A DNA stretch of 64,000 bases from Chamaesiphon sp041738715. GTDB lineage: Bacteria > Cyanobacteriota > Cyanobacteriia > Cyanobacteriales > Chamaesiphonaceae. Below the pieces are notes generated by a model. The model searched no databases, was not told the origin of the DNA, and worked only from the letters and a program-made list of their open reading frames with translations. Positions 16,099 through 24,485 of the stretch are shown piece by piece. The DNA is taken from the NCBI GenBank assembly GCA_041738715.1, contig JBGSPI010000139.1, positions 1 through 64,000 on the forward strand, in the 5' to 3' direction. The position numbers were made by a program, and so were the translations under genes. Positions within the stretch are counted from its first letter, which is position 1; each line of letters starts with the position of its first letter.

Positions 16099-17170
16099 TT
16101 ACAGTCTCCATATATAGTTTAAGCTGTTGAACACTAACCTGAGTGACATCTTTGCCCGCTTGTACTGCTCGGTACCAATCAACAGTTTCATGGACTGTGC
16201 GCTCAAAGTTCCAGCGGGGCAGCCAGCCAAGCTGATGGTGGGCTTTGTCGCAATTGAGGTGTAGCAAACCAGCTTCATGCGGGTCGGTTGCTAGACTCTG
16301 AATTTCAACCTGTCCCGAACCCCAACGGGTAACGATTGCTGTTGTGAGCGCGTGGACACTCCGAGCGGCTTCCCCTTGCGGGCCAAAATTCCAAGCACCA
16401 GAAAACTTTTGTGGTTGTTGCTCCAGTGCTGCGGCTAGGCTGAGATAGCCACTGAGCGGTTCTAGTACGTGTTGCCAAGGTCTAGTGGATTGGGGCTTAC
16501 GTAAGATAATTGTTTCGTTTTTACCTAATGCTCGCATACAGTCGGGGACAATCCGATCTTCCGACCAGTCGCCGCCACCGATCACGTTGCCCGCGCGAAC
16601 GCTGGCATAACCCAAATTGGGTCGCGACTGAAAAAAAGAATCGCCATAAGCTGAAAACACAATCTCTGCCGCCGCTTTGGAAGCACTATATGGATCGCGA
16701 CCACCAAGTTCATCATTTTCACGGTAGCCCCAAAGCCACTCTCGATTGCGGTAGCATTTATCTGAGGTAACATAGATTAATGCTTTAACGGATGGAGTCT
16801 CCCGCACGCACTCCAGCAGGTTGACCGAACCACCGACATTCGTATCGAATGTTTCCTGGGGATTGCGGTAAGACTGTCTGACTAGAGCTTGGGCGGCAAG
16901 ATGGAAGACAAATTCTGGTTGGGCTTGGCGGAAAAAGTCACCAAGTTTTGCGCGATCGCGAATATCTCCATCTAAGTGGTGAATTCGATCTCTAATCCCA
17001 GCTAAGTTAAACAGAGCGTTCTCCTGCACGGGTGGCAAGGCATAGCCATATACATTCGCCCCCGCTTCAGCTAACCACAGAGCTAACCAAGACCCTTTAA
17101 ATCCAGTATCTCCGGTCAGCAATACTCGCTTACCCCGAAACGAATTAATCATATTTACCAGATCATCCAT
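16091..17170 (-). CDS. rfbG: CDP-glucose 4,6-dehydratase
   Basis: 359 residues, the family's normal size. GDTGFKGSW at 20-28 is the dinucleotide motif typical of this enzyme, TSDKCYRN follows at 135-142, and the catalytic pair is Y161/K165 in YSASK. It converts CDP-glucose to CDP-4-keto-6-deoxyglucose. The start at 17170 overlaps rfbF by 16 bases and has an AGGAG site eight bases upstream; an internal Met at residue 7 is less well supported. Confidence 0.93.
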   Translation of the reverse strand: MDDLVNMINSFRGKRVLLTGDTGFKGSWLALWLAEAGANVYGYALPPVQENALFNLAGIRDRIHHLDGDIRDRAKLGDFFRQAQPEFVFHLAAQALVRQSYRNPQETFDTNVGGSVNLLECVRETPSVKALIYVTSDKCYRNREWLWGYRENDELGGRDPYSASKAAAEIVFSAYGDSFFQSRPNLGYASVRAGNVIGGGDWSEDRIVPDCMRALGKNETIILRKPQSTRPWQHVLEPLSGYLSLAAALEQQPQKFSGAWNFGPQGEAARSVHALTTAIVTRWGSGQVEIQSLATDPHEAGLLHLNCDKAHHQLGWLPRWNFERTVHETVDWYRAVQAGKDVTQVSVQQLKLYMETVND

Positions 17171-17940
17171 GGGGCTTGCTCCTGTTCCAAAAGTTTATTC
17201 AAAAACTGCCAATCACGATAGGTATCCATACACTGCCAAAAATCATTGTGTTCGTACACAGCCAGTTGTTGATCTTTAACTAGAGCGTGCATTGGCTCCT
17301 GTTCCAGCACCAAGCTGTCGCGATCGTCTAGATAGTCAAATAGCTCGCGCCGACAGACAAAAAAACCGCCGGAAATCCTTCCACCTGTAGCTTGTGGCTT
17401 TTCGTTGAATTCAGTCACCAAGCCTTGCTCGTCAGACATCAACTCGCCAAACCTTCCGGGTGGGCGGACACCAGTCATCGTCAAGATTCGACCATGACTG
17501 TGATGAAACGCTAACAAGGCATCTATATCAACATTACTGACTCCATCACCATAGGTGAGCATAAAGTTTTCATCATCCCCTACATACTGCCGAATCCGCC
17601 GCACCCGGCCTCCAGTCATTGTCTCTAATCCGGTGTCGGCCAAAGTGATCCGCCAGTCAACTTCTTCATGATTGGTATGAAACTTAATGGATTGAGCCGC
17701 ACCAAGAGTTACGGTGCAGTCACGAGTATATGCCTCATAGTCTAAGAAAAAATTCTTGATCGCCTGACCCTTATACCCCAGGCAAAGAATGAACTCTTTA
17801 TGCCCATAGCTGGCATAGTACTTCATTACATGCCAAAGAATCGGCAAGCGGCCAATGGGAATCATTGGCTTGGGAATATCATCAGAAACATCACGAATGC
17901 GAGTACCGTAGCCACCACAGAGAATAACGATTTTCATCAT
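17155..17940 (-). CDS. rfbF: Glucose-1-phosphate cytidylyltransferase
   Basis: 261 residues, a full-length match to RfbF: CGGYGTRIRDVSDD and KPMIPIG at the N-terminus for CTP binding, then GHKEFILCLGYKG and the late TYRDWQFLNKL segment. It makes CDP-glucose from CTP and glucose 1-phosphate, the first committed step to CDP-6-deoxy- and 3,6-dideoxyhexoses. The order rfbF-rfbG is the standard one. The upstream glycosyltransferase gene ends on the base directly before it. Confidence 0.94.
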   Translation of the reverse strand: MMKIVILCGGYGTRIRDVSDDIPKPMIPIGRLPILWHVMKYYASYGHKEFILCLGYKGQAIKNFFLDYEAYTRDCTVTLGAAQSIKFHTNHEEVDWRITLADTGLETMTGGRVRRIRQYVGDDENFMLTYGDGVSNVDIDALLAFHHSHGRILTMTGVRPPGRFGELMSDEQGLVTEFNEKPQATGGRISGGFFVCRRELFDYLDDRDSLVLEQEPMHALVKDQQLAVYEHNDFWQCMDTYRDWQFLNKLLEQEQAPWMIW

Positions 17941-19188
17941 TTACCTTTTAATCATTGATTGGTAGAGCTTGAGATATCTATCCACTGCAACTTCAGCAGT
18001 AAAGTTCTCTAGAAAACGGGCTTTTCCCTTTTGTCCCATCTGTGCAACTAGATCCGGGTTATCAATCAGTTGCTGAACCTTCGCAGCAAGATCTCTTGAA
18101 TTTCGAGGTTGAACAAGATAGCCACTTTCACCATCAGTAATTTGTTCTGGTGTACCTGCCAGATTACTGGCAATCACTGCTTTACCCAAAGACATTGCTT
18201 CAAGAGTGACGTTAGGGAAGTCTTCGCTATCTACAGAGGGAAGTATAAGGGCATCGATCGCATTAATCAAGTCAACAATATTCTTTTCTTCCCCCACAAA
18301 TTTTACAACATCGCTTAAGCCTTTACCTTTTACCGCCTGCTCCAGCTTCTCTTTTAATTCACCATCACCTTCAAACCACACTATCAACTTATTTGCTAAG
18401 TTTGGCTCGCTAAGTTTCAGTAGCTCAAGAGCTTCAATCAGAATAATATGACCTTTCCGCTCTGTCATTAAAGCGACAACACCAATAACCAATCCGGAGT
18501 AAGTGCTAGGTAATCCTAAGCGTTGCCGGACATCCTTTTTTTGTTCGCATACTGCTCGTAGACTGATGCCGTTATGGATTGGCTGGATTTGAGATTCATT
18601 TAGCCGCAGTACCGATCTCAATCGTTCTGAAGCGGAGATCGATCCAGTCACAAATGTTGTTGTTGAGTGAACAACCCATCGATCTAATAAATAATCCAAC
18701 CATCGATCAATACTTTGATATGGAACAGCCAAGTTATTGATCGCCATTACTATCGATTTACAACCAGCTAATCGGGCACCAACGGCAGCAGCCCGAACAG
18801 ACTGAGCGGCTGGATATCCACCATTATTCAAATGCACGATATCGGGCTTAATTTTTTTAATTAAGCTAAAAATTACCCAAACCTGATACGCAAATAAGGG
18901 ATATTTTCCAATCAGGCGGATTGTAAAACGAATTGCCTTAGAAAAAAACCTGAATGGAGAGGGGAAATGGTTAGTTGGCCACTCAGGGGGTGGCCAAGTT
19001 AAAGGCTCAACAGGAAAGTCTGGGGACAGGTGAGCTAGCATTCCAGAGGTATAACGCGCTGAATCTCCATAGCTAAAACTAACTTGATATTCACTACGTA
19101 GTAAGTCACTCAGCCAGAAATTTACGAGCATTTTTTCGCAACCGGCAAAGAATGGACAATCAGAATGGTAATGAATTTTTAAAGACAT
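17941..19188 (-). CDS. Glycosyltransferase family 4
   Basis: A GT-B glycosyltransferase of 415 residues. The N-terminal acceptor domain contains DIVHLNNGGYP. The C-terminal donor domain has GVVALMTERKGH, FEGDGELKEKL and LPSVDSEDFPNVTLEAMSLG with the family's Glu. There is no signal or membrane segment. It is separated by six bases from the SDR gene upstream and abuts rfbF downstream. The sugar it transfers is unknown. Confidence 0.87.
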   Translation of the reverse strand: MSLKIHYHSDCPFFAGCEKMLVNFWLSDLLRSEYQVSFSYGDSARYTSGMLAHLSPDFPVEPLTWPPPEWPTNHFPSPFRFFSKAIRFTIRLIGKYPLFAYQVWVIFSLIKKIKPDIVHLNNGGYPAAQSVRAAAVGARLAGCKSIVMAINNLAVPYQSIDRWLDYLLDRWVVHSTTTFVTGSISASERLRSVLRLNESQIQPIHNGISLRAVCEQKKDVRQRLGLPSTYSGLVIGVVALMTERKGHIILIEALELLKLSEPNLANKLIVWFEGDGELKEKLEQAVKGKGLSDVVKFVGEEKNIVDLINAIDALILPSVDSEDFPNVTLEAMSLGKAVIASNLAGTPEQITDGESGYLVQPRNSRDLAAKVQQLIDNPDLVAQMGQKGKARFLENFTAEVAVDRYLKLYQSMIKR

Positions 19189-19194
19189 TTTCTC

Positions 19195-20109
19195 TCAAAG
19201 TTGATTGCGATAACTCTCAATAGTTTTTTTCATTCCTGTCTCAATTGAGGTGCGGGGAACCCATCCCAGACAGTCACGAGCAAGACTAATATCGGCTGAA
19301 TAGTTCATCATCTCATTTTGTCGGTACTGAACTGCTCCAAAATGAAGTAGATTCTCTGTGCCTTCACCAATACAGCGAGCAACCAGAAGTGCCACATCTC
19401 GAAGTGATGGTGCATATCCACTGCCAATGTTAATTATCCTGCCAAGAGCGTCGCCATCGATCGCTGCCACACAAGCATCGACCAGATCTTCGATAAAAAT
19501 ATAATCACGGGTTTGTTCTCCACTAGTCATCTCAAAGACTTGATGTGCTAGCAATGATTCAATCAATGATGGCAATAGCATATCACTAGGTTGACCAGGA
19601 CCATAGGCTAGAGTAGGTCTCAATATAATGCTAGGAAAACCAACTGTTCGATACAGTGTTTGCAGAAGGCATGTAACTGCTACTTTAGAGTATGTATATG
19701 TAGATATGGGCATTTCACGCTGATGCTCTATGAAAGGGACTGAGCCAATGCCATATTCTTGACAGGTTCCAATCGCTATCAAACGTTCAAACTTGGGATT
19801 TATGTGACAACTTTCAACGAGATTAAGAGTGCCCATCAAGTTTGTTTCAATACTTTGGTAAAAAATATCTAGGTGATTTGATAAACGATTCTTGTCTGCG
19901 GCTAAATGAAAGACCAGATTAGGCTGAATTTCAGACATGACTGCGGCAAGGCAACTACGATCTCGAATATCTACTACAAAGTGATTGGGTTGCTCTGCCA
20001 AACTAGAATTTCGGGTTAAAGAGATAACTCTGTAACCCATAGCAACTAAGCGAGACCTTAATGCAGACCCAATAAACCCTGTTGCACCCGTAATCAGTAC
20101 AGTTTTCAA
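19195..20109 (-). CDS. NAD-dependent epimerase/dehydratase (extended SDR)
   Basis: 304 residues with TGATGFIGSAL at 7-17 and a Tyr/Lys pair in YTYSK. The GEQTRDYIFIEDLVDA segment is the usual nucleotide-sugar SDR pattern. It probably makes or alters an NDP-hexose. The 224 bases upstream hold no gene; a promoter for the downstream genes may lie there, but no clear -35/-10 pair could be fixed. Confidence 0.8.
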   Translation of the reverse strand: MKTVLITGATGFIGSALRSRLVAMGYRVISLTRNSSLAEQPNHFVVDIRDRSCLAAVMSEIQPNLVFHLAADKNRLSNHLDIFYQSIETNLMGTLNLVESCHINPKFERLIAIGTCQEYGIGSVPFIEHQREMPISTYTYSKVAVTCLLQTLYRTVGFPSIILRPTLAYGPGQPSDMLLPSLIESLLAHQVFEMTSGEQTRDYIFIEDLVDACVAAIDGDALGRIINIGSGYAPSLRDVALLVARCIGEGTENLLHFGAVQYRQNEMMNYSADISLARDCLGWVPRTSIETGMKKTIESYRNQL

Positions 20110-20333
20110 GTTAACTCCACAAAAAATAGGGATTTAATTTTTGTTATAAAAAATTTGAGCATCAATACATTTATTACTCTGATGGTTTTACAGATATAGC
20201 GATTTCTCCAGTTATAGAACACACTCTGTGGAAATACAATCCTTGCTACATATAGCTTTTGACTTTCTGCTCGTGTGCTGTTTTGACAGAGACCGCTGTA
20301 AAAGATTAATTAGTTAAAATTGTGACGATAGAT

Positions 20334-20870
20334 TTACTTTTGTACTCTGAGATAAAAAGTTAGATCGTCTAGTGGATATAAGTGGGAGAAGAAACCCTCA
20401 TATGCTCCAGGCTTCCAATTAGCCACTAGCAGCACTATTTTCTTCAATATACCATTTTTTAATGTTTCATTAAAAAGCCGTCTCTCAGTTTTAAAGCGAG
20501 CAAGACTGTAATCATATAACTGGCAATGAATATGATTGGGATCGAAATAAGTCATTGAATCAACTGTAAAAAAATGCTGATGGGTGGGATCAATACAAGC
20601 CCAACGAGATCTAAAATATGGGACGATAATTTTAACTAGTGCACCTGGTTTACTTATTCGATAGAGTTCTTCCAGAGTTTTTATCACATCATCGAGATGT
20701 TCTAATACATTGTCAATATAGATTTCGTCAAAGGTGGAATCTTCGAAAGGATAAGGCGTAACATTTAGATCGTGGACAACGTCAGCTTGGGATCTAGAGT
20801 TTATGTCAATACCGATCGCACCCGTTCGCTTGCGGTTACCACAACCAACATCAAGAATTTTATTAGTCAT
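20334..20870 (-). CDS. Class I SAM-dependent methyltransferase
   Basis: 178 residues. Motif I is KILDVGCGNRKR near the N-terminus, an acidic GIDIN follows at the end of strand 2, and FDEIYIDNVLEHLDD is the Methyltransf_11-type post motif. At this length it lacks a separate substrate-binding domain. Its start overlaps the stop of the LIC12162-family gene by four bases. In this cluster it most likely methylates a sugar, but the substrate cannot be read from sequence. Confidence 0.82.
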   Translation of the reverse strand: MTNKILDVGCGNRKRTGAIGIDINSRSQADVVHDLNVTPYPFEDSTFDEIYIDNVLEHLDDVIKTLEELYRISKPGALVKIIVPYFRSRWACIDPTHQHFFTVDSMTYFDPNHIHCQLYDYSLARFKTERRLFNETLKNGILKKIVLLVANWKPGAYEGFFSHLYPLDDLTFYLRVQK

Positions 20871-22642
20871 TGTGTCAATATCTTCTTTAAATCTTTAACT
20901 GGCTGATGAGTAGTACGAGCATATCTATCACAGAATTGCTTTCTTGCTAACTGGACTTGATCGCTATGCCACCATCCATATACATCGGCCCAGATCTCAT
21001 TCACCTTTTTAGCAAGAGACTCTGATGATAAGTGAACAATACCAGCATCTATCAGAAGCTGATAGTCAGGCTTGACACTATCTCTCAGGTGTGAGAGACT
21101 GTTTTGCCAAAATGCTAGGGTCGGTATATTTTGCGAGAGTGTTTCGAGTATGCCGGTTGAATCATAACTATGAACCACTAATCGACTCTTAGCAATTAAA
21201 TCACGGATAGGGATCGATCCAAAATCGAGGTTAAGTGTTGAGTCAAAATCATGCCATCTACTCTCTTCACGCCAGTTGCGTTTCTTACTTGCAGCATGTA
21301 AGCGAACAGTCAGTTTATTTTTAATCTCAACATCTAGCATTTTGATAAACAGTTGTTGCTCATCAAAATAAGATTGAAACTCTGCACAGAAGTCCCAGAT
21401 TAGAATTCTATGCAAGAATAAAAATTCAATCAGCAGTAATCCACCCACCTGATCGAATTTTTCCAGCTTTCGCCCAGCAGTTTTAAATATAAATGCTGGC
21501 GTATGCTGTGGCAATCCATCAGTCCAGCCCCAAGTTAAAAACTTATCTGAAGTAACCTCCTCAATGGAAGGATTAATATGATATCGAGAGACTCCGTAGT
21601 TTCCATGCTGTCCTGTAAAGTAGGGAATTTTCTCTTCAGCTTTTGCGGCTGTCCAGCATTTAAATATTTCATCGGTGTCGAAATTATTGCTGGTGAAAAT
21701 AAATTGGGGACGTTCGGGCCATGGTAGTGCATGAGATTGGGCATTAAGATCAGCAAATCCCTCTAAATAACATGTTGGCAAAAGTTCAAATATTAAGTCA
21801 TTCACACACTTGCGAAAACCTTGATGACCACTCAAAGAGATCCGCTGAGATAAGTCTTTTCTGAGAACGCGGTCTGGAAGAGCAACTTTTTTTACAGGAG
21901 GTGTTATCCATCTTTTTGGCACTTGACCGAGTTCTAGATGCAGCTTAAGCTCTTCTAGTGGTGGTAAATAGCTATTGATAATAAAAGCGTCATGATCGCG
22001 AACTAATAGATTTGAAAAAGAGTCCCAAGCAAGGTATGGCAAACGTTTTATATTCTCCAATACCGAATTGTTTCGATTATCAGTAGGCATCCAAAACCCA
22101 GGGATATTTTGGAGAGAAATACAGTCAATGGTAAAATCTACATTGTCCAGGTACCCAAGCACCCGGACTCCAAGACAGTTATTCCACACATCATCATTAC
22201 AAGCGTAAATAAAGGAAAGCGAATCCACCGTTGCTAAATGGTAATCCTCACTGACAAGTAGAGATGTGCCACTTATAGAGTAATTATTAATACACTGCTT
22301 GATCGTATGGTAGCGATTGTAAATTACATTGACGTATCGCCTCAACCAGTGTCCTAGAATAATTTGCCAATATCGATAACTACAGCTTACTCCATGAAAT
22401 CGGTTTAACTCATCAACTAGATTCAAAAGTAACTCAGCTTCGATTGTTCGCGCCAATTCATCGTCGTGATCTTTTTGTCCTTGTGCGAGTCCGTAGGGAG
22501 CAGCAACTATCGCATCCATTTTAGACCACACTTCTTTGCGATCATAATCACGACACCACTCTCCTAAAAATATGACAGGCTGGTCATATTTCCATGTTCG
22601 CTCATCAGCAGTAGTAACTAGATATCTAGGTCGATCAATCAT
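20867..22642 (-). CDS. LIC12162-family surface-glycan protein
   Basis: 591 residues. The opening (LVTTADERTWKYDQPVIFLGEWC) and the late IRDLIAKSRLVVHSYDSTGILETLSQNIPTLAFW region match the LIC12162 family (putative transferases first named in Leptospira O-antigen loci). The C-terminal half resembles a GT-B-like domain that may recognise a CMP-sugar or other activated group. The gene lies 92 bases downstream of pseI, so a role in handling pseudaminic acid is plausible. The biochemical function of the family is not established. Confidence 0.75.
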   Translation of the reverse strand: MIDRPRYLVTTADERTWKYDQPVIFLGEWCRDYDRKEVWSKMDAIVAAPYGLAQGQKDHDDELARTIEAELLLNLVDELNRFHGVSCSYRYWQIILGHWLRRYVNVIYNRYHTIKQCINNYSISGTSLLVSEDYHLATVDSLSFIYACNDDVWNNCLGVRVLGYLDNVDFTIDCISLQNIPGFWMPTDNRNNSVLENIKRLPYLAWDSFSNLLVRDHDAFIINSYLPPLEELKLHLELGQVPKRWITPPVKKVALPDRVLRKDLSQRISLSGHQGFRKCVNDLIFELLPTCYLEGFADLNAQSHALPWPERPQFIFTSNNFDTDEIFKCWTAAKAEEKIPYFTGQHGNYGVSRYHINPSIEEVTSDKFLTWGWTDGLPQHTPAFIFKTAGRKLEKFDQVGGLLLIEFLFLHRILIWDFCAEFQSYFDEQQLFIKMLDVEIKNKLTVRLHAASKKRNWREESRWHDFDSTLNLDFGSIPIRDLIAKSRLVVHSYDSTGILETLSQNIPTLAFWQNSLSHLRDSVKPDYQLLIDAGIVHLSSESLAKKVNEIWADVYGWWHSDQVQLARKQFCDRYARTTHQPVKDLKKILTQ

Positions 22643-22734
22643 AACTTCTAATCTAGGATTGACTCACAGTCAGATTTTCAAAATTTGGTACTAAAGCTCT
22701 ATCTTCAGAAAAAGCCGCTCTAAATTTACCCTCA

Positions 22735-23817
22735 TTATGGCAGAATCTTTTGATTGTTCGATCCCAGAATACCCCAACTCAAGGGAGTCCCTTTTTTCAC
22801 ATCTACTGCCACCGTTTTTCCTAAAACTATGTCATAGTATTTTGGCGGTAATCCATGACCGGGTCGGATCGATCGTAAATTCTCACGAGTAAGAACATGA
22901 CCAGCCTTCATATCCTCTGAAATATATAAAGACCGTCGAAACACCAATGATTTCTCTTCCGCTTTAGTGCGCCCATAGTGAATACAGCCCATTGCTTGCC
23001 ACGCTCTTTCTGTTTCTATTACTAACTGCTTCATTTCTGCCGGTTCCATCGAGAATACAGAATCCACACCACCATCAGATCGATCGAGTGTAAAGTGCTT
23101 TTCAATCACGGTAGCACCTAACGCCACACTAGCGACAGCTACCCCGATGCCCAAGGTATGATCCGACAACCCCACCTGTACATCAAATAAATCTCGCAGG
23201 TGGGGGATGGTGAGTAAATTTGAATCCGCTGGAGTGGATGGATAACTACTCGTACATTTTAGCAAAACTAAATCTTGACACCCAGCTTCCCTTGCCGCAG
23301 TCACTGTTTCATCTAATTCGGCGATCGTTGCCATCCCAGTAGAGATAATCATCGGTTTGCCAGTGCTGGCAACTTTGCGAATCAGTGGTAAATCGGTATT
23401 TTCAAAGGAAGCGATTTTGTAGAAGGGAACGTCTAGGGATTCGAGAAAATCAACTGAAGTGAAATCAAAGGGAGTACTAAAGCCAATGATGCCTAATTCC
23501 TGACAGCGATCGAAAATGGGTTTATGCCATTCCCACGGAGTATGGGCTTGTTGATAGAGATTGTAGAGCGTATTACCCTTCCACAAATTTGTGGGTTCAT
23601 TGATAAAAAACTCATCTCGATCTAAATCGAGGGTCATTGTATCTGCGGTATAAGTTTGAATTTTGAGAGCTTGAACACCTGCATTTGCAGCAGCTTCAAC
23701 AATTTCCAAGGCACGTTCCAGTGATTGATTATGATTGCCAGACATCTCCGCAATGATAAAAGGGGAGTAACCGTCACCGATCGAGTGATTGGCTATTTTA
23801 ATGGTATTTTTTTTCAT
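22735..23817 (-). CDS. pseI: Pseudaminic acid synthase
   Basis: 360 residues. The NeuB TIM-barrel spans about 20-265 (FIIAEMSGNHNQ, ALKIQTYTADTMTLD, STGMATIAELDE, GLSDHTLG, VIEKHFTLDRSDGG), and a C-terminal SAF/antifreeze-like domain lies at about 290-350 (IRPGHGLPPKYYD). The wording fits PseI better than sialic acid NeuB. It condenses phosphoenolpyruvate with the 6-deoxy-AltdiNAc sugar to give pseudaminic acid. Its start overlaps the HAD gene stop by four bases (ATGA). Confidence 0.9.
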   Translation of the reverse strand: MKKNTIKIANHSIGDGYSPFIIAEMSGNHNQSLERALEIVEAAANAGVQALKIQTYTADTMTLDLDRDEFFINEPTNLWKGNTLYNLYQQAHTPWEWHKPIFDRCQELGIIGFSTPFDFTSVDFLESLDVPFYKIASFENTDLPLIRKVASTGKPMIISTGMATIAELDETVTAAREAGCQDLVLLKCTSSYPSTPADSNLLTIPHLRDLFDVQVGLSDHTLGIGVAVASVALGATVIEKHFTLDRSDGGVDSVFSMEPAEMKQLVIETERAWQAMGCIHYGRTKAEEKSLVFRRSLYISEDMKAGHVLTRENLRSIRPGHGLPPKYYDIVLGKTVAVDVKKGTPLSWGILGSNNQKILP

Positions 23818-24485
23818 TGTTCTATATTACTGATGATTGTCCGAAGCTCGTTTAAATTTTCAATAGATTGGTGAGCATCATAGCCCAATTCAGCTTTGGT
23901 TCCTTTATGAACACCAGTTAAAACACGTACGGTATGAATGCCTAACGGTTTCAAATTTACAAAGTCTTTTGCTGGATTGTCACCAATATACATCATCTCA
24001 TTCCATTGACAATTTTCCCTCTCCCGAATCTTCTCAAAACAATATGTTGAAGGTTTTGCATTATTAACACCATAACGATGCGTAATGAAAATATGCCGAA
24101 AAATAGGCGCAAGGTTTAAAGCTTCAATTTTTTTTTGCTGCACAATTTTATGACCATCTGTTACTACATATAGAGGGTATACTGACAGCACTGGCAACAG
24201 CAATCTAGCTTGCTGGCAAAGTTGAAGAGTTGGGATGTGATGTCTGTAAATTTTAACGCATTCTTGGATTAGTCCTTTATTTTTTATTTTGCCATTCTCT
24301 ACTAGCCAGCGATCAAAAATAGAGCCACGACCCTCTCGTTCGAGAACGTCAGTCATAAACTTAAATGAGGTTGTTAAATCCCAACCAAACCTATCTGCGC
24401 CAAAAGAAGCAACGGATCGAAGACCACTTTCTACATACATTCTTTCATCATAAAGAGTGTCGTCTAAATCAAAGATGATAATCAT
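23814..24485 (-). CDS. HAD-superfamily hydrolase
   Basis: 223 residues. HAD motif I is FDLDDTLYDE with the nucleophile Asp at residue 6 and the second Asp at 8, motif II is VVTDGHK, and motif IV is YIGDNPAKDF. The cap is helical (HAD-IA). It would hydrolyse a phosphate ester, possibly a sugar phosphate. It is coupled by ATGA overlaps to the ATP-grasp fusion gene upstream and to pseI downstream, the place where the UDP-sugar hydrolase PseG would be expected. Whether it stands in for PseG is speculative. Confidence 0.85.
   Translation of the reverse strand: MIIIFDLDDTLYDERMYVESGLRSVASFGADRFGWDLTTSFKFMTDVLEREGRGSIFDRWLVENGKIKNKGLIQECVKIYRHHIPTLQLCQQARLLLPVLSVYPLYVVTDGHKIVQQKKIEALNLAPIFRHIFITHRYGVNNAKPSTYCFEKIRERENCQWNEMMYIGDNPAKDFVNLKPLGIHTVRVLTGVHKGTKAELGYDAHQSIENLNELRTIISNIEQ

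Noticed and set aside
22640..22734. An open minus-strand stretch (HNEGKFRAAFSEDRALVPN) between pseI and the LIC12162-family gene.
   Set aside because: It has no start codon, is short and matches nothing I know. It could be a leftover of a gene but chance is as likely.
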